Shown here: piece after piece, positions 1 through 5,717 of the stretch | Layout of the letters: each line of letters starts with the position of its first letter | Position numbering within the stretch: the stretch's first letter is position 1 | NCBI GenBank assembly: GCA_934215995.1 | Contig: CAKQBC010000106.1 | Location: forward strand, 1 to 7,617 | Direction: 5' to 3' | Origin: an uncultured Bacillus sp. | Lineage (GTDB): Bacteria; Bacillota; Bacilli; Bacillales; DSM-1321 | Length of the DNA: 7,617 nt | The notes under the pieces: model-generated | Databases searched by the model: none | Told to the model about the DNA's origin: nothing | Seen by the model: only the letters and a program-made list of their open reading frames with translations | Translations under genes and position numbers: made by a program

Positions 1-2
1 CC

Positions 3-119
3 TTAATATCTTATCTAAATAAATCAGAGGGTGCTAGGCCGGGAGCTAAAGTACCTTATGGATATGATCAAATAAAACATCAGTTGGTTCCAAAGAACAA
101 AATCGCTAACGCGACTTAA
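3..119 (+). pseudogene. Serine recombinase fragment, cut by the IS91-like element
   Basis: Frame 3 on the plus strand is open from the window edge. It reads through GARPGAKVPYGYD and then QLVPKN. A GG/PG-x-x-PYGY segment followed by a short hydrophilic stretch and L-V-x-N is typical of the start of the 'recombinase' domain (PF07508 type), just after the catalytic domain of large serine recombinases. In that family the next residues are normally an acidic EEA-type helix. Here the frame instead enters the proposed IS end at base 99 and stops at 117-119 after seven more residues. The N-terminal catalytic domain would lie upstream of the window. The call rests on a short motif read by eye. What is seen is the open frame and the PYGY motif; the recombinase identity and its disruption by the IS are inferred. 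Such a gene could belong to a prophage, a skin-like element or an integrative element. Confidence 0.55.
103..114 (-). other. Candidate oriIS hairpin at the right end of the IS
   Basis: TCGC and GCGA arms flank a TAAC loop. The hairpin is followed, on the transposase strand, by TTTT and then the GTTC tetranucleotide (95-98). A short hairpin a few bases from the cleavage site is the arrangement I know for oriIS ends of IS91-type elements. The stem is only 4 bp, so its position matters more than its stability. Confidence 0.45.
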
Positions 120-125
120 CTACGT

Positions 126-159
126 CCCAAGTGAAGAAGTTTCACTTGGGATTTGTTTT
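126..159 (+). terminator. Hairpin terminator near the IS right end, best read on the plus strand
   Basis: A perfect 10-bp stem (CCCAAGTGAA 126-135, TTCACTTGGG 141-150) with a 5-base loop is followed on the plus strand by ATTTGTTTT. The U-rich tract favours termination of plus-strand transcripts entering from the recombinase fragment, which would limit antisense transcription into the transposase. On the minus strand the stem contains the stop codon of the small zinc-ribbon gene (142-144) but lacks a U tract, so it would be a weaker terminator or a 3'-end stabiliser for the IS transcript. Confidence 0.6.
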
Positions 160-399
160 CGCCTTTCGCATAGTTCCCCCACAAGCTGGGCACACCGTTT
201 CTACCACTTCATCTTCTTCTAAATCATAGCTAAATTCATCCACGACAAAATCAGGGACTTCGTCTTCCGTTCCACAATCGATGCACTCAAATAAGATTGT
301 CACGATAGGTTCCTTCAATCCGACAAACTCTCCATTTTCAAAAAGATGGCCGAACAACTCATTAAATTCATCCTGCTCTTCCCTTTTGGTCATAATCAT
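142..399 (-). CDS. Small acidic zinc-ribbon protein encoded in the IS
   Basis: This is an 85-residue protein (83 if the second ATG at 391-393 is used). It has two CxxC pairs, ECIDCG (C39, C42) and CPACGG (C70, C73), with a very acidic stretch between them that is rich in Glu and Asp. The layout suggests a four-cysteine zinc ribbon. The gene overlaps the 3' end of the transposase by 32 bases in another frame. Its ribosome binding site (GGAGG, shortly before the ATG) lies inside the transposase coding sequence, so the two are probably translationally coupled. The stop codon lies in the arm of the 126-150 hairpin. I do not recognise a named family. Its place between transposase and oriIS makes it an accessory protein of the element; a role in DNA or RNA binding or in transposition control would be a guess. 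The start is uncertain: the first ATG is 4 bases from GGAGG and the second is 10. Confidence 0.7.
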   Translation of the reverse strand: MIMTKREEQDEFNELFGHLFENGEFVGLKEPIVTILFECIDCGTEDEVPDFVVDEFSYDLEEDEVVETVCPACGGTMRKAKTNPK

Positions 400-1609
400 A
401 CTGCCTCCAATCTTTGATTATCTCCATATCTTCCATATAATGATAAAGAAATCCATAGTCCGCATGCCATATTTCAACCAATTCCATCTTGCGATGGCAA
501 CAAGGACACGTAAATGGATCACGTTCAAAACTTTCCATCATTCGCTGTCGATATGTTTTTCTTTTCCTTTTTGTTTCTAAAATAAATGATAGCTGCTTTT
601 TTCTCATAAAAGCATACAAACTCAACACAGTCTTAGCCCTCTGATAACTTCTACGGCTGTACAAACCAAAACGACCAACCATTCGAAAATGCTTGGGAGT
701 AATATGTTGAACAATACTATATATAAATTCATATACGGATATTTTTTTATCGACCCTCTTACCTGTTTGATGGTCTTCATACCAAAAATGCACATTCCTT
801 CCATCGTACTCAACAATCCGATACTCCGCAATAGCTGGTCTTGCCAGGTATCTACCGATATATTTAGCTGCACCTTTGGCATCTTTCATTTTCTTCTCTG
901 CATTCACATAGAACCCTTTCGGATAATTGGTATACAAATAATGAATCATCCTATGGGCTTCTGCGTGATTAGGAAACCACTTTTTCATTAAATCCAATAC
1001 GACCGTTTGCCAAGATTTCCTCAAGTATTCATACGGAATAAAATCACTGCTAACCCACTCATTATTCTGATCCAAGGCACCTTCTGTAACCAAAGCATGT
1101 ATATGCGGATTAAATTTCAGGTCTCTTCCGAAGGTGTGAATGACCGTGATCACACCGACTTGGAATTTCTTCTTCTTGTTTCTTTTTTCATAGTGGTACC
1201 GGAAGACTTCCGCCACTTGTTTGCTTAGTTCATTTAACTTCTTCCGATCTTTGAAAAACACATCTCTTAATTCTTTTGGGATTGTAAATACCATATGACG
1301 ATGCGGTATATTCAAAATCATATCCTGATGCTTATCCGACCAATCATCCGTGTATTTCTTTCCACACTTATGACAAAACCGACTTTTACAGGTAAAACAG
1401 ACAAAAACAGGCGCTGGATTCCCTTCGCAGCCTAAGCACTCATATTTGGCATACCCCAAATCACTTGAACCGCATCTCAGGGACTTTAAGACCGTTTCTT
1501 CAATATCACCTTGAAGCGATTTAGGGAAACGGTGGGCATTTAATTTCCAAAAACCATCAAAATGATCTTTCAGTATCAGTTTGACTACACCTGACTTTTT
1601 GGAATCCAT
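368..1609 (-). CDS. IS91-family transposase (HUH Y2 type)
   Basis: This 413-residue protein is expected to nick single-stranded DNA at oriIS and drive rolling-circle transposition. The N-terminus holds a zinc-binding domain of the Zn_Tnp_IS91 type, with cysteines C46, C58, C61, C71, C74, C79 and C82, followed by the IPHRHMVFTIP segment (101-111) common in the family. The Y2_Tnp core follows: the HUH-like metal motif FNPHIHALV (H169, H171) and a YxxxY pair in AKYIGRYLARP (Y250, Y254), the presumed catalytic tyrosines. A further CPCC cluster at 368-371 suggests a second small zinc knuckle. No frameshift or internal stop is seen and all key residues are present, so the enzyme looks active. The start ATG (1607-1609) is preceded by a strong AGAGGAGGG at 1616-1624. 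The gene lies downstream of rhaR on the same strand, separated by the rhaR terminator. Confidence 0.93.
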   Translation of the reverse strand: MDSKKSGVVKLILKDHFDGFWKLNAHRFPKSLQGDIEETVLKSLRCGSSDLGYAKYECLGCEGNPAPVFVCFTCKSRFCHKCGKKYTDDWSDKHQDMILNIPHRHMVFTIPKELRDVFFKDRKKLNELSKQVAEVFRYHYEKRNKKKKFQVGVITVIHTFGRDLKFNPHIHALVTEGALDQNNEWVSSDFIPYEYLRKSWQTVVLDLMKKWFPNHAEAHRMIHYLYTNYPKGFYVNAEKKMKDAKGAAKYIGRYLARPAIAEYRIVEYDGRNVHFWYEDHQTGKRVDKKISVYEFIYSIVQHITPKHFRMVGRFGLYSRRSYQRAKTVLSLYAFMRKKQLSFILETKRKRKTYRQRMMESFERDPFTCPCCHRKMELVEIWHADYGFLYHYMEDMEIIKDWRQYDYDQKGRAG

Positions 1610-1633
1610 GCCAGTCCCTCCTCTGCTAACCCC

Positions 1634-1663
1634 ATTTTACAGATGAAGTTATCCACAAGTCGA
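1634..1663 (-). promoter_or_regulatory. Weak candidate promoter for the transposase
   Basis: On the minus strand TCGACT (1658-1663) lies 18 bases before TAAAAT (1634-1639). The -35 matches the sigma-A consensus at four of six positions and the -10 at five of six. It would start transcription just ahead of the transposase ribosome binding site. The match is modest and other AT-rich hexamers lie nearby. Confidence 0.3.
1649..1657 (+). promoter_or_regulatory. Perfect DnaA-box sequence near the terIS end
   Basis: TTATCCACA matches the consensus DnaA box (TTATNCACA) exactly. It lies between the transposase gene and the rhaR terminator, within the proposed terIS region and within the spacer of the candidate transposase promoter. 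It is a single box; I saw no cluster that would suggest a replication origin. The sequence is certain, but a role in DnaA binding is only inferred. Confidence 0.35.
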
Positions 1664-1685
1664 GAATTTTATAATTTCCTAAACA

Positions 1686-1724
1686 ATCAAAAAGAAAACA
1701 CAGACATAAAACAGTCTGTGTTTT
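1686..1724 (-). terminator. Rho-independent terminator of the DeoR regulator gene
   Basis: A perfect 11-bp stem (AAAACACAGAC 1695-1705, GTCTGTGTTTT 1714-1724) with an 8-base loop is followed on the minus strand by a T-rich run, TTTTCTTTTT in total. It begins at the regulator stop codon (1724-1726), so the gene and its terminator touch. It separates rhaR transcription from the IS. Confidence 0.9.
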
Positions 1725-2485
1725 CACTTAGCGATAACCATCTTAATGTTCTTTTCTTCAATTTGCATCTTGGCGGCTTCATCAATTTCGCTGTCGGTAA
1801 TCACCCAATCTATATCACCCAGGGAAGCGATGTGAGAAAAGGAACGGATGCCAAGCTTACTGGAATCGGCCATCAGGACCGTTTGATCGGCAATATCCAT
1901 CATTTGTTTTTTTACCAGTGCCTGTGATTCATTGAAGTCGCTTAATCCTTTTTCAAGATGGACGCCTTTGCATGAAAGGAAGGCTTTGTTTACATGGTAC
2001 ATTGACAATGACCGTTCTGCCAACGGGCCCACATACGATAAAGATTGGGCCAGTAGCGTACCGCCTGTCGAAATGACCCTTATCTGGCTTTTTTTGCTCA
2101 GCTCGATTGCTACATTAATGGAATTGGTCAAGACGGTCAAAGGCATATCCGGCAATTCTCTCGCCATATACCAGGCCGTCGTGCTCGCATCCAGGACGAT
2201 CTGCTCGCCCGGCTCTATCAGCCGGATTGCCTCCACGGCAATCGCTTTCTTCTCTGCGGCTTTCGTTATTTCCCTTTCGAGAAAAGATGTTTCCCGCTGT
2301 TCTTTCTCGTTGCTCACTGCGCCTCCGTGGCTTCTCGCAAGCAGGTTTTCTTTTTCGAGCTTTTCCAAGTCCCGCCGGATTGTCTCTTCTGTGACACTGA
2401 AAATCTTGCTTAACTCCGTTACACGTATACTTAATCGCTGATTGACCAGCTCTACAATTTTTCTTTGACGTTCAGCCACTAACAA
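1724..2485 (-). CDS. rhaR: DeoR-family transcriptional regulator of the rhamnose locus (probable RhaR)
   Basis: This 253-residue protein has the normal length of the DeoR family. Residues 6-57 form the N-terminal winged helix-turn-helix, with the family signature VTEETIRRDLEKLE (31-44) and RSHGGAV (51-57). Residues from about 76 to 233 form the DeoRC sugar-phosphate sensing domain, with LDASTTAWYMA (98-108), TNSINVA (120-126) and STGGTLL (139-145). In Bacillus subtilis a DeoR regulator, RhaR (YulB), sits in the rhamnose operon and represses it. The same role is inferred here from the position just downstream of the rhamnose genes; the inducer would probably be a phosphorylated pathway intermediate. 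The start is TTG at 2483-2485, chosen because it gives the usual MLxAERQ beginning and has GAAAGGGGA (2495-2503) upstream. GTG two codons later is the alternative. The gene has its own promoter and terminator, unlike the structural genes. Confidence 0.85.
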   Translation of the reverse strand: MLVAERQRKIVELVNQRLSIRVTELSKIFSVTEETIRRDLEKLEKENLLARSHGGAVSNEKEQRETSFLEREITKAAEKKAIAVEAIRLIEPGEQIVLDASTTAWYMARELPDMPLTVLTNSINVAIELSKKSQIRVISTGGTLLAQSLSYVGPLAERSLSMYHVNKAFLSCKGVHLEKGLSDFNESQALVKKQMMDIADQTVLMADSSKLGIRSFSHIASLGDIDWVITDSEIDEAAKMQIEEKNIKMVIAK

Positions 2486-2560
2486 TGATCCGCTTCCCCT
2501 TTCACTATCTTTTGATTATGTAGGTTTATTTTTATTTAGCTATTAATTCTTGCCAATACC

Positions 2561-2569
2561 ATTATAACA
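2561..2569 (-). promoter_or_regulatory. Extended -10 promoter of the DeoR regulator gene
   Basis: On the minus strand TGTTATAAT (2569-2561) gives a perfect TATAAT with the TGn extension. The -35 region about 17 bases upstream is poor, as is common for extended -10 promoters in bacilli. It lies just after the terminator of the transporter gene, so the regulator has independent transcription, with a leader of roughly 70 bases. Confidence 0.7.
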
Positions 2570-2602
2570 TATTTGAAAATCCCACATCTTTTTTAAGCGG
2601 AT

Positions 2603-2649
2603 AAAAAAAGGCGCTTCCCATCCCAACAGAGGATGGGAAAGCCGCCTTT
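2603..2649 (-). terminator. Strong terminator of the rhamnose operon, after the transporter gene
   Basis: On the minus strand AAAGGCGGCTTTCCCATCC and GGATGGGAAGCGCCTTT form a long GC-rich stem with small internal mismatches and a 7-base loop, followed by a run of T. It comes 18 bases after the transporter stop codon and closes the rhaB-rhaA-rhaM-transporter transcript. Confidence 0.92.
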
Positions 2650-2650
2650 C

Positions 2651-2670
2651 CTGAACAGGCCTATGTTCAG
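2651..2670. repeat. Second small hairpin overlapping the transporter stop codon
   Basis: CTGAACA (2651-2657) and TGTTCAG (2664-2670) are a perfect 7-bp inverted repeat with a 6-base loop. It contains the transporter stop (2667-2669) and directly precedes the main terminator, giving two hairpins in tandem. It may help protect the 3' end of the mRNA, or may be incidental. Confidence 0.5.
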
Positions 2671-3983
2671 CCTATTTTTTCATTTACTTCCGGAGCCTGT
2701 TTTCCGTACCGCTCCTCTTCAATTTGCTTCAATGTTTTCCCTTGCGTATTCGGTGCAAGCATAATGCCGATAATCGCATGGATTACAAGGAACGTGATCA
2801 TCACAATGCCTGCCACTTTAAATCCAAGCTCGAGCATTAATGTCGGCAGGATGAATGACCATACCGCAATCCCTGTACGGACGATGAAGTACATCGTACC
2901 CTGGGCGCTTGCCCGATAGCGTGTCGGGAACAATTCACTTGTCCATAAAGCATAGAATGCCTGTGCTCCGATACCAGCTGATGATCCCCAAAGAATGACA
3001 AACGCAATCAGTGTCGGCCAAGTCATCGGCATGAATGTCAACAGCACCCAGGCAACTATGCCCATCACGGCACCGATGCCGAACAGCAGGCGGCGGCTCA
3101 TCTTATCCGCCAGCTTCATGAACCCGATATACGTCAAAATAACGGTAAACATCCATAGGAATGCCTGAAGCATATTCGCCTGCCCTGTGCTTAAGCCCCC
3201 GACATTTTCATAAATGTACGGCATGAAATAGCCCATTGCCCCGGCTGTCAGGTTCCAGAACAGGTAAATCCCGATCAAAAGCAATAATGCCTGGCGGTTC
3301 ACCTTCAATGTGAACAATTCTTTAAAGACATTCCCCTTCGGTTTCCCTTGTGCATACTCCGCGTCGTCCTTCGCTTTTTGTTCTTCCCACATTTTAGACT
3401 CATCAAGGCCTTGCCTTAAATACCAGGTAACCCCTGCAACAATCAACAGATGGATGAAGATAAGCCTTGAACCTAGAAGTCCCATTGGCGCTAAAGCTAC
3501 CGCCAGTGCAAATGTTACCATCGGCCCAATCGACCAGGCGAGCTGCGCGGTGCCGACATGCGCGGCCCGTTTTTCTTTAGGCGACTCCTCGGCGATATAC
3601 GTCCAGGACACCGGAACCCCTGCCCCTACTGCAATACCGGTGATGATTGTACCGATCAATAACATCGGGAAATTGAAAGAACAAGCAATTAATAATACCC
3701 CTATCATGTATAATAACAAGTCATACGTAAAAATGAATTTCCGTCCGAATTTATCCGTCAGTGGCCCGCCAATTAAGGCGCCGATTGCCGCACCGAATGC
3801 ATTGGCGCTCAAGGCACTCAGCAGACCAACGCCTAAACTGTCTATATTCAGGTAGGCTTGCCAGAGCGTCAGGCTGCTTGCAGCCGCTATGATTGACCCT
3901 GCTTCGATATAGTTTGCCATGGCCACTGAGATTGTCGCTTTCCAGCCGGTTGTGCTTTTTGCTCCCATACTGTTTATCGCCAT
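2667..3983 (-). CDS. MFS sugar transporter, probable L-rhamnose permease
   Basis: This 438-residue membrane protein has the twelve-helix layout of the major facilitator superfamily. Motif A is seen as GGPLTDKFGRK (72-82), and its second-half partner as KLADKMSRRLL (290-300). Sugar-porter-like signatures follow: AEESPKEKRA (131-140) before a long hydrophilic central loop (about 192-226), ELFPTRYRA (350-358) and PNTQGKTL (411-418) near the C-terminus. The residues before the first helix are polar and there is no cleaved signal, as expected. The start ATG (3981-3983) has AGAAGGGGG 7 bases upstream. The gene lies 24 bases after rhaM and is the last of the operon, so uptake of L-rhamnose (probably by proton symport) is the natural inference. 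Predicted rhamnose MFS transporters of bacilli have been called RhaY; I cannot confirm orthology, so no symbol is given. Export or another sugar cannot be excluded. Confidence 0.87.
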   Translation of the reverse strand: MAINSMGAKSTTGWKATISVAMANYIEAGSIIAAASSLTLWQAYLNIDSLGVGLLSALSANAFGAAIGALIGGPLTDKFGRKFIFTYDLLLYMIGVLLIACSFNFPMLLIGTIITGIAVGAGVPVSWTYIAEESPKEKRAAHVGTAQLAWSIGPMVTFALAVALAPMGLLGSRLIFIHLLIVAGVTWYLRQGLDESKMWEEQKAKDDAEYAQGKPKGNVFKELFTLKVNRQALLLLIGIYLFWNLTAGAMGYFMPYIYENVGGLSTGQANMLQAFLWMFTVILTYIGFMKLADKMSRRLLFGIGAVMGIVAWVLLTFMPMTWPTLIAFVILWGSSAGIGAQAFYALWTSELFPTRYRASAQGTMYFIVRTGIAVWSFILPTLMLELGFKVAGIVMITFLVIHAIIGIMLAPNTQGKTLKQIEEERYGKQAPEVNEKIG

Positions 3984-4007
3984 CGTAAATCCCCCTTCTC
4001 CATTTCA

Positions 4008-4322
4008 TTAATCCATGTGAAAAACTTCCTTCAAATCAACTGAAACCGGACTTTTATCCGGATTCGTCTTCATGACCGGATCCATGTAGTCCCACCATTT
4101 CCGATTAATTTCTGTGGATGCCATCCGGCTCCATTTCTCTTCATCCTCGATTTCCACATAGCCGAAGAGCCTGTTTGTTTCCTTGTCCAGGAAAATCGAA
4201 TAATTGCTGCCTCCATGTTTCCGCAGTTCTTCAATCATCTCAGGCCATATGTCATTGTGGCGCTTTTTGTACTCTTCGTGCTTATCCGGATACACTTCCA
4301 TCACAAAAGCTTTCCTGATCAT
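4008..4322 (-). CDS. rhaM: L-rhamnose mutarotase RhaM
   Basis: This 104-residue protein has the same length as Escherichia coli RhaM (YiiL) and aligns with it from memory along its whole length. It opens with MIRKAFVM and has [13 protein letters not shown] (16-28, with conserved Y18 and H22), NYSIFLD (40-46), W76-W77 in RKWWDYM, and a closing NPDKSPVS...EVFHMD. The enzyme interconverts the alpha and beta pyranose anomers of L-rhamnose, supplying the form used by the isomerase. It acts as a small cytoplasmic dimer. The start ATG (4320-4322) is preceded by a near-perfect AAAGGAGGTG (4327-4336), the strongest ribosome binding site in the window. The gene lies 118 bases after rhaA, with a hairpin and a possible cre box in between, and 24 bases before the transporter gene. 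Confidence 0.97.
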   Translation of the reverse strand: MIRKAFVMEVYPDKHEEYKKRHNDIWPEMIEELRKHGGSNYSIFLDKETNRLFGYVEIEDEEKWSRMASTEINRKWWDYMDPVMKTNPDKSPVSVDLKEVFHMD

Positions 4323-4358
4323 AACCCCACCTCCTTTCCATCTGCATGAATAACCGCG

Positions 4359-4374
4359 ATGACAACGCTTTCTT
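4359..4374. promoter_or_regulatory. Possible second cre (CcpA) box between rhaA and rhaM
   Basis: AAGAAAGCGTTGTCA on the minus strand (4374-4360) fits the cre consensus WTGNAANCGNWNNCW with one mismatch. The overlapping plus-strand reading (4359-4373) also has one mismatch. If real, it would allow carbon catabolite repression inside the operon by roadblock of elongating polymerase. One-mismatch matches are not rare, so this is tentative. Confidence 0.3.
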
Positions 4375-4391
4375 TCAGATGTGAATGAAAC

Positions 4392-4420
4392 ATCCCCAGG
4401 CGGGCGGGCCGCCCGGGGAT
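4392..4420. repeat. GC-rich intercistronic hairpin between rhaA and rhaM
   Basis: ATCCCC (4392-4397) pairs with GGGGAT (4415-4420), and inside it GGGC (4402-4405) pairs with GCCC (4411-4414) around a 5-base loop, with a 4-base bulge on one side. It lies 20 bases after the rhaA stop codon. No U tract follows on either strand, so it is not a standard terminator. It more likely stabilises the upstream rhaB-rhaA mRNA or marks a processing site that sets different levels for rhaA and rhaM. Confidence 0.55.
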
Positions 4421-4440
4421 AGTCTTCCTGTGCCGATTGA

Positions 4441-5697
4441 TTAAGAACGCTTGTTCAAAACCTCTTTTTCATACTGTTTGACATCTGTGAGCCAACTCTC
4501 CCTGACAGGGACATCCATCATGTCACAGTAATGATCCCAGATGGCGCCGAACGGGTAGGTCTTGAACTCTTCCATCAAAGCCAAACGATCCGTAAAGTTG
4601 CCTTCTTCCTGAAGTTGTTTCAGATGATCGTTCGGAAGCAGTAAAGCATAGAGCAAAGCTTTGATCATGTTCCTCGTGCCGATTGTCCAGGCTGCCACAC
4701 GGTTAATGCTCGCATCGAAGAAATCAAGGCCTATAATGACACGGTCCAGGGCATCGTTGCGGACAATCTCAAGTGCGATTTCCCGAAGCTCATCATCAAG
4801 GATGACAACGTGGTCGCTGTCCCAGCGGACCGGCCGTGATACATGCAAGGCTAGTTTGTCACTGTATAGCAGCATCGAGGATATTTTGTTCGATACTGTT
4901 TCGGTAGGATGATAATGCCCTGTATCGAGCAGGCAAAGCTTGTTGTTCTTCAATGCGTATCCGAGATAGAATTCATGTGAACCGACAACGTATGATTCCG
5001 ACCCGATTCCGAACACTTTGCTTTCCACAGCATCAAGGTTCAATGCCTCATCGGTTTCAACTGAATAGATTTTATCCAAAGAATCTTTCAGCCTTTTCCT
5101 CGGAGTCAGCCGGTCACTTGGAATATCCTTGTAGCCGTCGGGAATCCAAATATTCGTCAATGCCGGGGTTCCCAGTTCCCTTCCGAAATATTCACCGATT
5201 TTCCGGCTGTTGATGCAGTGCCTGATCCAGAACTCCCGGATCTCCGGATCTGGGTGCGCCAAAGTGAATCCATCAGCCGCTTTTTGATGGGAAAAGAGTG
5301 TAGGGTTAAAGTCCAGCCCCAGCCCGTTTTCCTTTGCCCACTCCACCCAATTTCTGAAGTGCTTCGGTTCAAGCTGATCCCGGTCGACCGCTTCCCCATC
5401 CGTCTCCGCATAAATGGCATGAAGATTGACCCGGTGCTTGCCCGGTATTAAGGATAGTGCCTTCGTAAGGTCCATTCGCAATTCCTCAGGCGTTGTCGCT
5501 TTGCCGGGATAATCCCCGGTGACGTCGATTCCGCCGGAAAGCTCGCTGCGGTTCACTTCAAAGCCGCCGATATCGTCCCCTTGCCAGCAATGGACCGAAA
5601 TCGGCACCTGCTTCAGCTTTTCCAATGCCTCTTCCACATTGACTCCCCATTTTTCATATGCTTCCTTTGCTGATTCAAACGCTTCTTTTGCAGACAT
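4441..5697 (-). CDS. rhaA: L-rhamnose isomerase RhaA
   Basis: This 418-residue protein is almost the same length as Escherichia coli RhaA (419). It converts L-rhamnose to L-rhamnulose in the cytoplasm using Mn2+ and is a TIM-barrel tetramer in the known family. Recognisable segments are [15 protein letters not shown] (33-47), GDYPGKA (61-67), [13 protein letters not shown] (125-137), IWIPDG (183-188), [12 protein letters not shown] (255-266) and [11 protein letters not shown] (288-298). H261, D293 and D295 correspond to the Mn ligands H262, D294 and D296 of the E. coli enzyme, so the site is intact. The start ATG (5695-5697) has AGAAGGAG six bases upstream. It follows rhaB by only 20 bases and is almost certainly cotranscribed with it. 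In B. subtilis the equivalent gene (yulE) follows rhaM; here it precedes it. Confidence 0.97.
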   Translation of the reverse strand: MSAKEAFESAKEAYEKWGVNVEEALEKLKQVPISVHCWQGDDIGGFEVNRSELSGGIDVTGDYPGKATTPEELRMDLTKALSLIPGKHRVNLHAIYAETDGEAVDRDQLEPKHFRNWVEWAKENGLGLDFNPTLFSHQKAADGFTLAHPDPEIREFWIRHCINSRKIGEYFGRELGTPALTNIWIPDGYKDIPSDRLTPRKRLKDSLDKIYSVETDEALNLDAVESKVFGIGSESYVVGSHEFYLGYALKNNKLCLLDTGHYHPTETVSNKISSMLLYSDKLALHVSRPVRWDSDHVVILDDELREIALEIVRNDALDRVIIGLDFFDASINRVAAWTIGTRNMIKALLYALLLPNDHLKQLQEEGNFTDRLALMEEFKTYPFGAIWDHYCDMMDVPVRESWLTDVKQYEKEVLNKRS

Positions 5698-5717
5698 ATG
5701 ATTCTCCTTCTCTGTCC

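Larger units (their letters stand above)
99..1665 (-). mobile_element. IS91-like (HUH Y2) rolling-circle insertion sequence, approximate limits
   Basis: The element carries a Y2 HUH transposase and a small downstream gene, both on the minus strand, and is more AT-rich than the rhamnose genes. Read on the minus strand, its 3' side ends with an 8-base inverted pair (TCGC-GTTA-GCGA, 103-114), then TTTT, then GTTC (95-98). Known IS91 relatives have an oriIS hairpin close to the right end, abutting a GTTC/GAAC target, so the right end is placed at 99. The left (terIS) end is uncertain. It must lie between the transposase ribosome binding site (about 1624) and the rhaR terminator (about 1686). The inverted match CGACTT (112-117) with AAGTCG (1656-1661) hints at an end near 1661-1670. 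There is no target duplication to check, as expected for this family. Confidence 0.7.

Noticed and set aside
622..882. Minus-strand frame of 86 codons within the transposase gene.
   Set aside because: It is an out-of-frame shadow of the transposase core, with no ribosome binding site.
1621..1690. A replication origin suggested by the perfect DnaA box.
   Set aside because: Only one box is present, and there is no dnaA, rep gene, AT-rich unwinding element or iteron array beside it.
3310..3855. Plus-strand frame of 181 codons inside the transporter gene.
   Set aside because: It is antisense to a full-length MFS protein with all family motifs; no promoter or convincing ribosome binding site was seen.
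3751..4008. Minus-strand frame of 85 codons overlapping the start of the transporter gene in another frame.
   Set aside because: Its composition is that of a shifted reading of the transporter gene; it matches no recognisable family, and the transporter has its own well-placed start and ribosome binding site.
5157..5420. Minus-strand frame inside rhaA, and several plus-strand frames opposite rhaA and rhaB.
   Set aside because: All lie within genes with intact, family-length products and have no independent start signals.
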